This document shows positions 25,261-36,482 of a stretch of DNA of 64,000 nucleotides, in pieces. Numbering within the stretch: position 1 is the first letter of the stretch; every line of letters starts with the position of its first letter. The notes below the pieces were generated by a model. It was not told the origin of the DNA and ran no database searches. It saw only the letters and a list, made by a program, of their open reading frames with translations. This DNA comes from Humulus lupulus (taxonomy: Eukaryota > Streptophyta > Magnoliopsida > Rosales > Cannabaceae), in assembly GCF_963169125.1 (NCBI RefSeq), contig NC_084801.1, positions 116,153,061-116,217,060 on the forward strand. The letters run 5' to 3'. The translations under genes were made by a program, and so were the position numbers.

Positions 25261-26810
25261 GGAAATGCCCAGGGCAGTTGTTCAGTTCGAAACAGATATC
25301 TGATAAGCTAGCTGAGGAGATGACTAGAGCGGGTATAGATTTGGTGGTTGGTCGGTTAGCCAACATCACTCTTCAGTCTACACTCCTTGAGAGGATCAAG
25401 GAGGCGCAGGGGAAGGATTCCCAGTTGAGAGGGCACAGAGGGAATGTCTTAGTCGGAGTGGCTAAGGACTTTTCTATCTTGGAGATGGGGTTACTGAAGT
25501 ACAAGGGTCAGATCTATGCTCCGATGGATTCTGATATCCGGCCAGAGATCTTGGATGAATCGCATACCACTCCCTATTCCTTACATCCAGGTACGACGAA
25601 GATTTACCAAGATTTGAGAGCTTTGTATTGGTGGTCAGGCATGAAGAGGGATGCGGTGGATTATGTGGCCAAGTGCTTAACGTGTCAGCAGGTTAAGGTT
25701 GAACATCAGAGGCCAGCAGGGTTACTGCAGCCTCTAGGGATTGCAGAGTGGAAATGGGAAGATATCACCATGGACTTCATGGTTGGTTTGCCGAAGATCG
25801 TGGGACAGCATGACTAGGTGTGGGTGATTGTGGATATGTATACCAAGTCCGCTCACTTTTTACTTGTCAAGATGAATTATACTGTGGAGCAGTATGCCGA
25901 ATTATATGTGAAGGAAATTGTTCGACTTCATGGGGCTCCGTGGTCGATAGTATCCGACAGGGACCCCACCTTCACCTCCAAGTTTTGGGAGAGTTTGCAG
26001 AAGGCTATGGGCACGCAGTTGCGGTTTAGTACCGCTTATCATCCTCAGACAAATGGACAGTCTGAGAGGACGATTCAGATTTTGGAAGACATGTTACGAG
26101 CATGTGTGCTGGATTTTGGGGGATCTTGGAGTAAGTATCTCCCTTTGATTGAGTTCTCGTACAATAATAGTTATCAGGCGACTATCGGAGTGGCTCCGTA
26201 TGATATGCTATATGGGAGGAAGTGTAGATCACCTATCCATTGGGATGAGACGGGTGAGATGAGATACTTAGGTCCTGAGATGGTTCAGAGGAACAATGAG
26301 GCAATTGAAAAGATTAGAACTCGAATGCTCACCTCCCAGAGTTGCCAAAAGCGTTACTCGGACTTGAGACACAGAAGCGTAGAGTTTCAGGTCGGTGACC
26401 ATGTGTTTCTTAGGGTTTCACCTTTGAGGGGAGTAAAATGGTTTGGTGTTCAGGGCAAGCTGAGCCCTAGGTTTGTTGGCCCCTTTGAGATTTTGGAATG
26501 GGTTGGAGAGGTAGCTTACAGATTGGCGATGCCTCCAGCTTTATCAAGGGTTCATGATGTTTTTCACGTGTCCATGCTCCAGAAGTATGTATCAGATTCG
26601 ACACATGTTCTGAGTTATGAGAATTTGGAGTTGGACTAGGATTTATCTTATGAGGAGAAGCCAGTTCAGATTCTCGATTGGAAGGATAAATTTTTGCGAA
26701 GAAAGACCATCACCATGGTGAAAGTGTTGTGGAGGAACAACAAGGTTGAAGAGGCGACATGGGAACTTGAATCAGTGATGCGGGAGCTGTATCCCAAGCT
26801 CTTTAGGTAA
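25261..26810 (+). pseudogene. Integrase and chromodomain of the Tekay element
   Basis: The zinc-binding CLTCQQ motif, the catalytic Asp in [18 protein letters not shown] and the Glu in GQSERTIQ are all present, so the DDE triad is intact. The GPFEIL segment follows. The frame continues past a TAG (at about 26637) into a chromodomain (YEEKPVQILDWKDK, VKVLWRN, ATWELE) ending at TAA 26808-26810. The chromodomain would direct insertion to marked heterochromatin. A TAG at 25815-25817 also interrupts the core. Confidence 0.9.
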
Positions 26811-26830
26811 TTTTGAGGACGAAATTTCTG

Positions 26831-26845
26831 TAAGGAGGGGATAGT
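26831..26845 (+). other. Polypurine tract of the Tekay element
   Basis: TAAGGAGGGGATAGT ends directly at the 3' LTR start (TGTAGCG), the expected plus-strand priming site. Confidence 0.8.
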
Positions 26846-29044
26846 TGTAGCGTCCCAAATTTTCTAGTAAGGCTTAGGGCCTTGATTAGCGTGCCTGGAG
26901 GGCAATAAGTGATTTATTATTATAATATGTGAATTTTGATGAGTATGTGATTAGAGGTGCATGTTTAGGTGAATTAAATATGCATGTGGGCCCCGTTTGG
27001 TTATTAGGGGCATGTATGTAATTTTAGCCCGTTGAGGGCATAAATGTAATAATTGTGATATATCTGTGTTGCACGATCCGAGACAGTCCTAGGGAGCGGT
27101 TTAGCTAGAAAGTCACAACAGGGTCGAATACCCGACTCAGGGCGAGTCGAGGGGTATTTTGGGCATTGGACGTTTTATTGGGTTATCGGGTTATGAAAAT
27201 AAATATTTGGAGATATATTTGAAGTTAGAACGTTAAGGAGGGAATATTGGGGAAATTTACCATTTTGCCCTCGGGGACGTTTTTGGGTACCCCGAGCCTT
27301 TGAGATAACCTTAGAGACTTAAGTTAAATAAAACAAATTGAGGAAACACTTAGAAACTAAGGAACCGACCCTTTCTCTCTCTCTCTCTCTCTCTCGGTTC
27401 CCTCTTCTGTCTTAGAAGCTTGGTGAATTTTGGTGAAATCTAACCAGAGACTAAGGATTTAACGTTGGGATTTTGGGGGCTAGAAGCTTGGAACTTAGGG
27501 AATTAAGTCAGAGAGGTAAGCTTTTAAACTTGTTGAATTGTGTTGAATTGCTGCTGGTGTTTCAAGGTTGTGCATGTGAGTTAGATGAAGAATCATTCTT
27601 GAGTTTTAGATGAGGTTTGGGGTTAATTCTTGTTAGGTTTTGTTGCTGAGATTGTAGTAGAACTTCTGTGATGATTGATTTGAAACGTTGGGTTGATTTT
27701 GGGGTAAATTGGCTTGGATTTGGTGGAGAAAATGGAGGATTTTTCTGGGTTCGAAGGGTCAGGCCATGACATTGTTCTTGCTGAGCTGTGGCCCTCTAGA
27801 ACAATTTGGTGGCCAGGAAGAAGTGCGGGCCGCGGCACACCCTAGCTTGGGCTGCAGCGCGCCTGCCTTGTTTTGGGGTTGGGGGTTTCTGGTTGAGGTG
27901 GGCCACGACATGGGTTCATGGGGCTGCGACACTTAGTGTGTTTTTTGGGCTTCAAGGAGGTTTTAGGCTCTGGAATCCAAAAGTTAAGGCCTGGGATGGA
28001 TTTTATCACCCAGATTGATAGAATTCAAGGTCCGGGAGACTAGAATTATGGCCTAAAGCTATTTAATGGATTAGAACTTGATGGATGGATGTTGTTGATG
28101 CGTTGTGACTAGGTTTTCTGCGAGGCTCGGACTAGGGGACTGTGCTCGGAACATCGGTGCTTGGAAAGCTTGGGACACAGGTAAGAAAATTGTTGTACCC
28201 GTAGAGCTGGGCGAGGCCCTATAGTTTGTGTTGTAGGGCACATCCCTATATGATTATGTTGCAGGGCGTAGCCCCATTGGTTTTGTTTATACGTGTTTAA
28301 GTATTTGTTTAGTTATGATATGTGTGCATATATGTGAATGAACGGCAAGAGCCGGTAACGGCGAAGGCCGAGAACGGCGAGGGCTAGGAACGGCAAGGGC
28401 TAGGAATGGTGAAGGTCGAGAATGACAAGGCCAAATAGGCAAGGGGGCCGGGAGCAGCATTTAGCACGCGGAGTGCGAGTTGCCAGGGCGAGACCCTATA
28501 GGATACCTTGGATATCGTCATGGTGTAGACCGCAAACCCAGGGCCTGGGAAAGCACCTAGGACGGTGTGGTCGTATGTGTTTAGCCTGTTGGCGGTTTGA
28601 TTATATGTTGAAAGAAAGATATGCATATGTTAATTGCTTGTTTGAGTTTTCTTGTTGGGCTTCGACTCATGGGTGCTCTATGGTGCAGGTAAGGGCAAGG
28701 GGAAAGTCGACCAACCATGAGTACGGAGAGCGTGAGGCGATGCGTACATGTTTGGCCTGCCTGGCTGCCACGACCAAGGATATTTTTGGGAGATGTTTGT
28801 ATTAAACTTAAAATTTTGTCGTTCAGCTGACTTTAGTTATATTTTTGAGTTGTAAATATTTCTAAACAGTATTTTGGGATCCCAAATGTTAAACGCTTTA
28901 TAATTTTCAATGAATGGATATATTTTCAAATTATTCGACTTTGTTTATGGTTTTGCTACACTTTTGTCTTAAAATATCGATTAGCGAGTTAACTGCACGT
29001 TTTAAACTCACTTAGTAGCGACTCTAAGGAAGTAGGGCGTTACA
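26846..29044 (+). repeat. 3' LTR of the Tekay element
   Basis: It aligns along its length with 19739-21942 and ends GGGCGTTACA. It differs by a longer TC run (about 27371-27395), small deletions (for example near 27060 and 27510) and scattered substitutions, so the insertion is moderately old. Confidence 0.9.
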
Positions 29045-31757
29045 AAAAGCAGCAATCCATTTAACCCACAAAAAATCTTGTTTAGACGAAATCACCCAAA
29101 CATACTTAGCTAACAAAATTTTATTCCATTTAGATCCTTCTTTAAAGCCTATTCCACCCAAGTTCTTAGGTAAACAAACCTGATCCCATGATGATAAATG
29201 CAGCTTGCTACGGTTTCCTTTAGCTCCCCATAAGAAGTTCCTACACAACCTATCGATATCAAGAATAACTCGTTGGGGAAGAAGGAATATGCTCATCCAA
29301 TACGTCCTAATACCCAACAAAATAGAATGAATCAATTGAGCTCTCCCTACAAAATAAAGATGACGGCTAGACCAAGTATGAAGACGACTATTAGGATTTT
29401 TAATGATCAAGCCACAATCCTCCGCCTTCCATTTTGTAGGCCGAAGAGGCACACCCAAATACTTTAATGGAAAGGACCCCTCCTCTATTTTGACACAATC
29501 CATAATGAACTTCTTCTCATCAGTGGTAACTCCACCAAAGTAAATATGGGATTTAGTCAAGTTGGCTACAAGCCCTGAATCCTGACTGAACTTAGTAAAA
29601 CCAACATGAAGGATTTGAACAGACCGATGAGATCCTTTGGAAAACAAAATGAGATCATCCGCAAAACATAAGTTGACAAGATTCAGACGTTTGCATAGAA
29701 GATGAAATCTGAAATCCTTGTTTTGAGTAGCCTGAAGAAGAAGTCTAGTAAGATACTCCATGACTAAAACAAACAGTAAAGGAAATATAGGGTCTCCTTG
29801 TCTTAAGCCTTTCTTCCCATGAAAACCCCCTTGCAATCTGCCATTCATCAAACGAGTATAGGAGGTGCCCTTCAAACACACCATAATCTGCTGAATAAAA
29901 CGACTAGGAAAACAATAAGCTTTCAAAAGATCCTCCAAAAAGTACCAATCAATAGAGTCATAAGCCTGGCTAAGATCCATTTTTATCACACACTGGGGTG
30001 AAACATTTTTCCTAGAGTAGCCTTTGAGAAGTCTTGGAATATGAGAATATTATGCACTAAAGAGCGGTACTAGATTAATGCTCCTTGATTTTGATGAAAC
30101 AAGCACCGGAAGAACTCTAGCCAATCTCACACATAACATTTTCGAAATACATTTATACAGAGTGTTGCAGCAGGCAATCGGCCTGTAATCAGCAGCTTTA
30201 GAGGGAGAATCAACCTTAGGAATAAGGGAAATAATCGTGCTGTTAAGAGCATTAGGAAGCACTCCACAATAAAAAAAAGCTCAAAATCGCTCCAGCAATT
30301 TCATCCCCTAAATCCTTCCACAAGACTTTGAAAAAACCCGAGTCATACCCATCAGGGCCAGGACTCTTGAGAGAATGAATACTAAATAGAGACTCCTTCA
30401 CATCCTTCTTGGTAAAAGGTTTTATTAAGCCAAGCTGTTGATCTATATTCAAAGTAGCTCCATGCGTGAAACAATCTTGCTGTAACTGTGTAGTAGCCGA
30501 ACTAGGACTACCCATAAAGCCTTTAAAGTGGTTAATAAAATGAGCCACTACTTATTCATAATTATCAATAAATTGACCTTTATCATCCATGAATGAGGTG
30601 ATCCTATTGCCAACTTTCCGCTGCTTTAGACTAGTAGGAAAATAGGAAGTATTCTCATCTCTACATCTAAGCCAAGTGATCTTACTCCTTTGCCTGAGAA
30701 AACTCTCATAAATTCTGGAATGAAGAGAAAACCCAAGACAAGCATCTTTTTCAGCATGTTGAAGATCTAGTGAAGAAGGGTCTTGTTGAAGATCAAACTG
30801 GGCTTGCTGGTATTTTTCCTTGGCTGTTGAAAACAAGTGAACAACATCTCCAAATTTCATTTTGTTAAACTTATGCAAAATAAACTTCAATCTATGCATT
30901 TTTTTTAAGATACCCAATAATCCAGTATCATGGACCGGCTCAGACCAATTACTTATAACAGTGCTTCCGCACTCCACATGATCCGCCCACATATTAAAGA
31001 ATTTAAAAGGCTTGACCCCTGAAACCTTGACAAGCATAGTTTTGATAACACAGTAGCAATGATCTGAAATAACATCCCAATTGAATCGGGCCTCAGAGTT
31101 AGGAAAAGCATCAATCAAAGCTTCAATTTTGAAAACCCTATCCAATTTAGAGAAGATTCAGACCCCTTCCACTTGCTTATTAGACCACGTATAATGGGAA
31201 CCAATCATTCTCAACTCATCCACCATATTACAAGCCCTCCAACAACGAGCATCTTCCATTTCCAAATCAGTAACAGGCTGACCTCCAATTCTATCATCAT
31301 AATCAAACACTGCATTGAAATCTCCAGCCACTAACAAAGGATGCACAAGGAAGACGAGCAAAGACAATGCCTGCCAGAGACATTTCCTTTCCTCAATTGA
31401 GTTTCTACCATAAGAAAATGTCAGACAGAACTCCCGAGGAACCCCCACAATATTCACAGAACAATGAATAAGCTGCTCCTCAACCTGAAGAACATTAATA
31501 GTAGCATTACCAAATTTCCAAACCAATAAGATTCTACCTTCAACAGTCGGATCACTAAAACAATCCCATCCCACAAAAATCGTCTTCATCATTTCCTCAA
31601 TCTTATTACCCCTAAGTTTAGTTTCAAGAAAAGCTCCTAAGCCAATTTTATTGAGACGAAAAAAGTCAAGAAGAGACCTCTGCTTATTCCTTTTATTCAG
31701 ACCCCTAACATTCCAGCACAAAATGTTGCACCCTTCCATTAGAAATATTGATGGCAA
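29045..31757 (-). pseudogene. LINE ORF2, endonuclease and reverse transcriptase (5' part)
   Basis: The endonuclease (31757-31158) has WNVRGLN, LETKL, AGDFNAV and TWSN, and the following frame has the SDH motif (VISDHC). The endonuclease would nick target DNA. The RT (31145-29024) has KSPGPDGY, ISLIPK, KMDLSQAYDSIDW, LRQGDPIFP and the catalytic FADD. In-frame stops at about 31158 and 30550, and frame changes near 30255 and 30050, break it. The frame is cut at 29045 by the Tekay insertion and resumes at 19738. Confidence 0.88.
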
Positions 31758-31791
31758 ATTGACCCTGCTTTGTGACCTCCACTTGATGCTC

Positions 31792-33045
31792 CTATAAAAC
31801 GCTATACTTATTAGTCTTCAAAGTCTGAGTTTCAGAAATCATGTGTTTAGCTCCACCCACTCGTTTTGGTGTAGTCCATTCTGGCTTCTGACCTGATTTA
31901 GAGCAACATTGCTCCTTCAACTTAGCTGTCTCTGTCTCCGCTCCAGCCACATTATCAGTGGACTCCTTTGGAAAATTTTCAAACTCTGAGCCAGAGGAAT
32001 TCTGTTTACTCTTAACCTCCACATTCACTAGACCTGTCTTCTCCTCCTTTTTCCTGCAAATAGCTACCTGGCCACGTTTACAACTAGAAGCAAGATGACC
32101 TAAATTTTTACAATTCGAACATCGGGTAGGCAACCATTCAAATTCAATAGCCTGCTCCATCAATTGTCCACGTTCATTAAGAAAACTGATAGTGTGAGGC
32201 AACTGATTGAAAATCTCAACATCCACACGCACTCTAGCAAACTTCACCATAGATCTCTCCTTAGTAATCTTATCAATCATCATAGGTTTACCTATGGTAC
32301 TAACAAGAGCACTCAAACATTTAATGCCCCAATATTGGAGCCCAAGATTAGGTAATCTAATCCAGACAGGAACCGATTTCACTAACCTCATTGTATCTAA
32401 ATCTGTCGACCAAGATCTCAAGATGACATGCTTCCTATCAAAATGTACTACCACAGATTCCAAAACCATATCATGAGTAGCTTCATCACGAAACTTGACA
32501 ATTGTATAACCTGCATTCATTCTAGCAATCTGTTCAATTCCTAGTTTGCCCCATAATCTTCTAATGAACCCTTCAAAAACTGCTAACGGAGGGTTGGCTC
32601 CAAGAGAAACACATACCATAGTCGAATGCTAGAAGGAAGCTTCCACCTTTATCTCCTCCACATCCACTTGTGCGATCAATTTCCTTTCCTGGAGCATCGG
32701 TTCCTCATAGTTCAGTCTAGCTCCTCCCTGATTAGCAATTATATTGTGAAATTTGGACCAGTTTACCTTGGCCAAATCCTGATAAGCCAGATCCTCCACT
32801 TCCTTTACCCACGATGTGACTCCAGAATTGAACCCTCCAGTATTCAAATCAAAATTATCATTAACACCTCCTTCCCCATTCTCTGGGAACTCAGTAACAA
32901 AATCAGCGAAAATCTCCTTCGACGAATTCCCGACCACTACCTTAGTTTTCTTCAGCCCCTCATCACTCCGAATCTTGGATGAAGGGAGCTCAGGCTCAGG
33001 TGACCGAGAACTAGGCTTCTGAGTTGCTTTCTTGCTCCTCACCAT
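31792..33045 (-). pseudogene. LINE ORF1 (DUF4283 and zinc knuckle), one stop
   Basis: This is the nucleic-acid-binding protein of a plant L1 element. The chosen ATG at 33045 starts MVRSKKATQ; an in-frame upstream ATG at 33069 lies at the very end of the element. The DUF4283-like part covers VFEGFIRRLWGKLGIEQIA to about PVWIRLPNLGLQYWG, and a CCHC knuckle CSNCKNLGHLASSC follows. A single in-frame TAG at 32631-32629, directly before CATTCGACTATG, cuts the frame in two. The two halves are otherwise colinear. The context suggests a TGG-to-TAG change. Confidence 0.85.
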
Positions 33046-33086
33046 GGAGAAGAAGAGAGCAAATCGCACGCCTTCACAAATTATAT

Positions 33087-33484
33087 TTACTACAATTAAA
33101 TTTATAAAATAATCTATTTTATTTTTTATACTTTATATTTAAAGTATAAATTTTGGAAACAAAAGTATAGTTATTATTCTATTTTATAAAAAAAATCAAA
33201 AAGTAATTTCTATAAATCTTTAACTAATAATAAAAATGATCAATAATAGAAAATAAATATTAACTTTGAAATTAATCTTTTTTTATCAATTGATCCATAT
33301 ATGGCATGCTATATTTTTTTTCAAAATCAAATAAGTTATATTTTGAATATTTAAGTAAATTTTTTCTAAAAATATAATAATGAGGTACATTTTATATAAA
33401 AAAATACAATTTAAATTTGAAAAATGTATATAATATAGATGTTTAATTTATTTAAATGATATTTAATTTTTATTTTTATAATAT
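33087..33484. other. AT-rich DNA between LINE and element A
   Basis: The stretch is very AT-rich with no open frame, repeat array or RNA gene that I can support. Its last five bases, AATAT, may be the left target site of element A. Confidence 0.5.
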
Positions 33485-34239
33485 TGTACGCCCTGATTTT
33501 CCCACGGGCTGATTAGCTAGCGGAGATACGGCCTAATCACGACTACCACGTGAACATCCCCAAGACTGGAGCTGCCATCGTAAGGTCCTACCTCCTTAGC
33601 TCAAGGTAACCTAAGGGTTCGCCAAGATTGCTTAAGGACTGAGCCTGGGCTCTGAAGACCACAGGTCGAGGGAAGCATCCAGCTCGTTGTACGAGCTGGA
33701 GTTGGAGGCTGTGACCTTTTATAAAATCAATCACGCAAGGTAAATGTGCATATATCAGACATCACGTGTCTGATATACCCCCGACTTCTCAGACACGCAG
33801 CAGGAACGTGCGTATTCAGACACCCACGACTGGTTTGGGCCGTACGGCCCATTATCTCCTTACCTATTGATTTGACCACACTTATGTGTCAGGTTTAGGA
33901 ATTAATCATGAATGTCACAGAGTTGACATGATAGGTAAGAAGGTCATGGGATGACCTTCTTACCAACTCCCAGGTTCCTTCTCCAATAAATATGGAGACC
34001 CTGGGAGTTATAAGGGGTTGGATTCTATATTGTAAGAAATACCCTGGAATTGAATACCCAGTATATAGCAATAATACTGACTAGTGGAGTAGAAGGATTT
34101 TAACCTTTGAACCACTTAAAAAATGTATTTTGAATCACCATTTCATTTCTAAGATCATTTATCTATTCCGGTTCAACATAAGCACTAATCCCTTTCTCTT
34201 CTTTTCTTAATTACCTGTTGGCGAAGAACCGCGTCAACA
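33485..34239 (+). repeat. 5' LTR of element A
   Basis: It runs from TGTACGCCCTGATTTTCC to GCGTCAACA. The TATA box region reads AATAAATA (33985-33992), where the 3' LTR has TATAAATA, so the promoter of this copy is probably weakened. A dyad AGTGG...CCACT lies at 34083-34116. Confidence 0.92.
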
Positions 34240-34240
34240 G

Positions 34241-34260
34241 TTTGGTGCTTTCATTGAGAG
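34241..34260 (+). other. Primer binding site of element A
   Basis: TTTGGTGCTTTCATTGAGAG starts one base after the LTR and is conserved in element B (63877-63858, one mismatch). I did not assign the tRNA. Confidence 0.6.
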
Positions 34261-34294
34261 CAAGTCAGATTAGTGCTGCCGCAAACATCCAACT

Positions 34295-36482
34295 ATGGTG
34301 ACTACTCGATCCAGGCACGGTAACGAGGCGGAACAACATGATGGGCAGGAGGCTCATCATGTTGCCATCCCCGACGAACAAATTCCTGAAGTCCAACAGC
34401 GGCCAGGAAAAAAGCCGGCGGGCCAAGAAGACACTGGAAGTTTGGCGCCCCGGCCACCTAATCCAAACCCATGTTATTACACTACGGTGGAGATGGAGAA
34501 TGCTCATGTGAGGAGCCAGCTAACAATAGCTAATCAGCAGATCAAGGATGTGCTGGCCCGACTACCCCCTCTCACAACCGACGCTAACGTCAGAGAGAGG
34601 TAAGGCGAGGCTCCTAAGTCTCGTCGGGGTAACCGGTCCAGGCATAGCCGCTCGGACAGACATCCGACAGCCAACTCCACTCCTTCGTCGCACCGTCGAG
34701 AGGCAAACTTCAGAGAAATGCCTAGAGCAAAACAACAGCAGTACAACCGTTCGGTCAGAACTTCAACTCCTAGCTCCCAACCAGCCTCGAGCGCGCCTAG
34801 GAGAACTCGAGGAAATTCCAGAAGGAGGTCCGGGGAGGGCTCGCAGCGTCAGCCCGTCCCCAACAACCGTCCTGCGCCTCATCCAGAGTGCTAGGCGCGG
34901 GACCCGCAGGGTGGCAGGGCCGAAAGGCCCCCACCTAATTTGATCCGTCCTGACGGAACTAGGATCGCCTCTCCGGTCAGGCATCCTCCGTCGCCAATCA
35001 GATATCCATCTCCTCCTCGGCCCGTCCGAGATATCCCAGCTTATGGAAGTAGCAGGAGAAACCCGCCATCAGCCGAACCTCCCCGACGTAGCAGGGTGCC
35101 AAGGGAAAGCCCAGATCCTCACCACCAAAGGCGGACTCCAAGTCTCTCTAACAGGAGCTACTGGACCGGCAGTCGCCGGAGTGACCTTTCTGGCGGAGAC
35201 CTGCGTCAGCATTTAAGCTCGGCACAAAGTCCACAAGCCACCCAAGGGGGCGACCTGCGAGATCGCCTTAACTCTCATAGAGAGGAGCCAGCAGGAGGTG
35301 ACAGCCATGCTCGCTTAGGGGGAGCCTTGTCCGAAGTACGTAACGGCGGGAATGCCCCGAATAACCTTTCTCAAGATAGGAGGGGCAATAACCCACCAAA
35401 TATGTACAATGGGTCCACAGCTGGTGAATAGCCCCGGAATAACCAAGGAAATCAGGACCAAACCCTCGAGCGCCTGGCCCAGATGGAGGAGCTGATGAGG
35501 AAGCTCCTATCGGAGAAAGAAAAAGATGAATATGATTCAGGGGATGAGATGGAGCTCTTCGCCCCCAGCATAGCAGCAACGACTTACCCACCTGGTTTCC
35601 GTATGCCGCACCTGTCTAAGTTCAATGGAGACGGAGATCCGTCGGATCATCTGGGGATGTTCAACACCCTGATGATGGCCCACAACATTGGCCCCGTGCT
35701 GAGGTGTTTAATCTTTCCTTCCACACTGACTGGACCAGCTAGGCAGTGGTTCAAGCAAGGCAAAAGACAGTCAATCAGCTCCTGGAAAACTTTCTCAGCT
35801 GACTTCAAAAGGGCATTCCGAGCCTGCCAGGCTGCTCGCATTCAGGCCGACTCTCTGGCTAACGTGAGGTAGCAGTCTGGCGAAACTCTGAAGGCCTACC
35901 TGAGTAGATTTGCGAACGTGGCTGCTCGAGCCAGAGACGTGGATGATAGCTCCAAGCTCATGGCCATGAGAACTGGAATCCTCGTCGGAGGGGAACTCTG
36001 GAAAGATATACAAAGAAAGGGAGTTAGCTCGGTTAACGAATTCCTTAACATGGCCCAGGAATGGATCAACTTGGAGGAAGCCGAGGCCTCAGCTGCAGAA
36101 ACCAACCAGGTCCCTGATCAGCCCGCTGGAGTGGGGACAGAGGTCGTGGAAGCAACCCAAAACGTCACACAGAACAGCCAGCTCGGTGGGGGCAAAAGAA
36201 AGGGGAATGGCGGAAACAGCCAGCACGGCCCAAAGAAGAATAAGTCCGTATACAAGTTCAAGCCCGTCTACGCGACTTATACAGAGCTCACCCAGTCTAG
36301 GGAGAATATTTTCCTAGCAAACTCTACACGCCTCCCCTGGAAGAGGCCGGAGCCTTTGAAGCACCAAAAGGGGGAAGAGAGACACCTCTAAGTTTTGCTG
36401 TTTTCACAAAGATGTTGGCCATAATACCGATGATTGTAGGCATTTTAAAGATGAGATCGAGACTCTCATCCGAGCCGGCCCC
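34295..36482 (+). pseudogene. Gag of element A, several stops
   Basis: The start MVTTRSRHGNEAEQ is shared with the truncated copy at 46268 and, slightly changed, with element B. A Pro/Arg/Ser-rich N-terminal region is followed by the gag core (FNGDGDPSDHLGMFNTLM, ARQWFKQ, FSADFKRAF, ETLKAYLSRF) and a CxxH...GHNTDDC metal-binding motif near 36395-36440. In-frame stops are at about 34601, 34893, 35429 and 35870, and a one-base shift is near 36385. The first stop is also in the 46 kb copy, so it predates their separation. Confidence 0.88.

Larger units (their letters stand above)
19739..29044 (+). mobile_element. Tekay/Del-type chromovirus (Ty3/gypsy) inside the LINE
   Basis: LTRs of 2204 and 2199 bp (19739-21942, 26846-29044) flank gag-pol on the plus strand. 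A tRNA-Met primer site, a polypurine tract and a C-terminal chromodomain mark it as a chromovirus, and LTR length and gag type fit Tekay/Del. The flanks read AACAA (left) and AAAAG (right), so the target duplication has decayed or the ends are off by a base or two. Stops and two frameshifts make gag-pol non-functional. Confidence 0.93.
18966..33069 (-). mobile_element. L1-type LINE, split by a gypsy insertion
   Basis: It reads on the minus strand from 33069 (5' end) to a poly-A tail seen as a T run at 18966-18974. A 17-bp target duplication with one mismatch flanks it (GCCTCCACAAATTATAT at 18948-18964, GCCTTCACAAATTATAT at 33070-33086), typical of target-primed insertion. ORF1 begins 24 bases from the 5' end, so it is near full length: about 4.8 kb once the Tekay element at 19739-29044 is removed. 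Order is ORF1 (DUF4283-like plus CCHC), endonuclease, reverse transcriptase, zf-RVT. Stops and shifts make it a dead copy. Confidence 0.92.

Noticed and set aside
33480..33484. AATAT as a firm target duplication of element A
   Set aside because: The word is very common in this AT-rich DNA and the right side is a truncated gag copy, so it is kept only as a possibility.
34548..34943. Open frame of 131 codons on the plus strand in element A
   Set aside because: It overlaps gag in another frame, is Arg/Pro-rich from base composition, and recurs at 46521 only because gag is duplicated.
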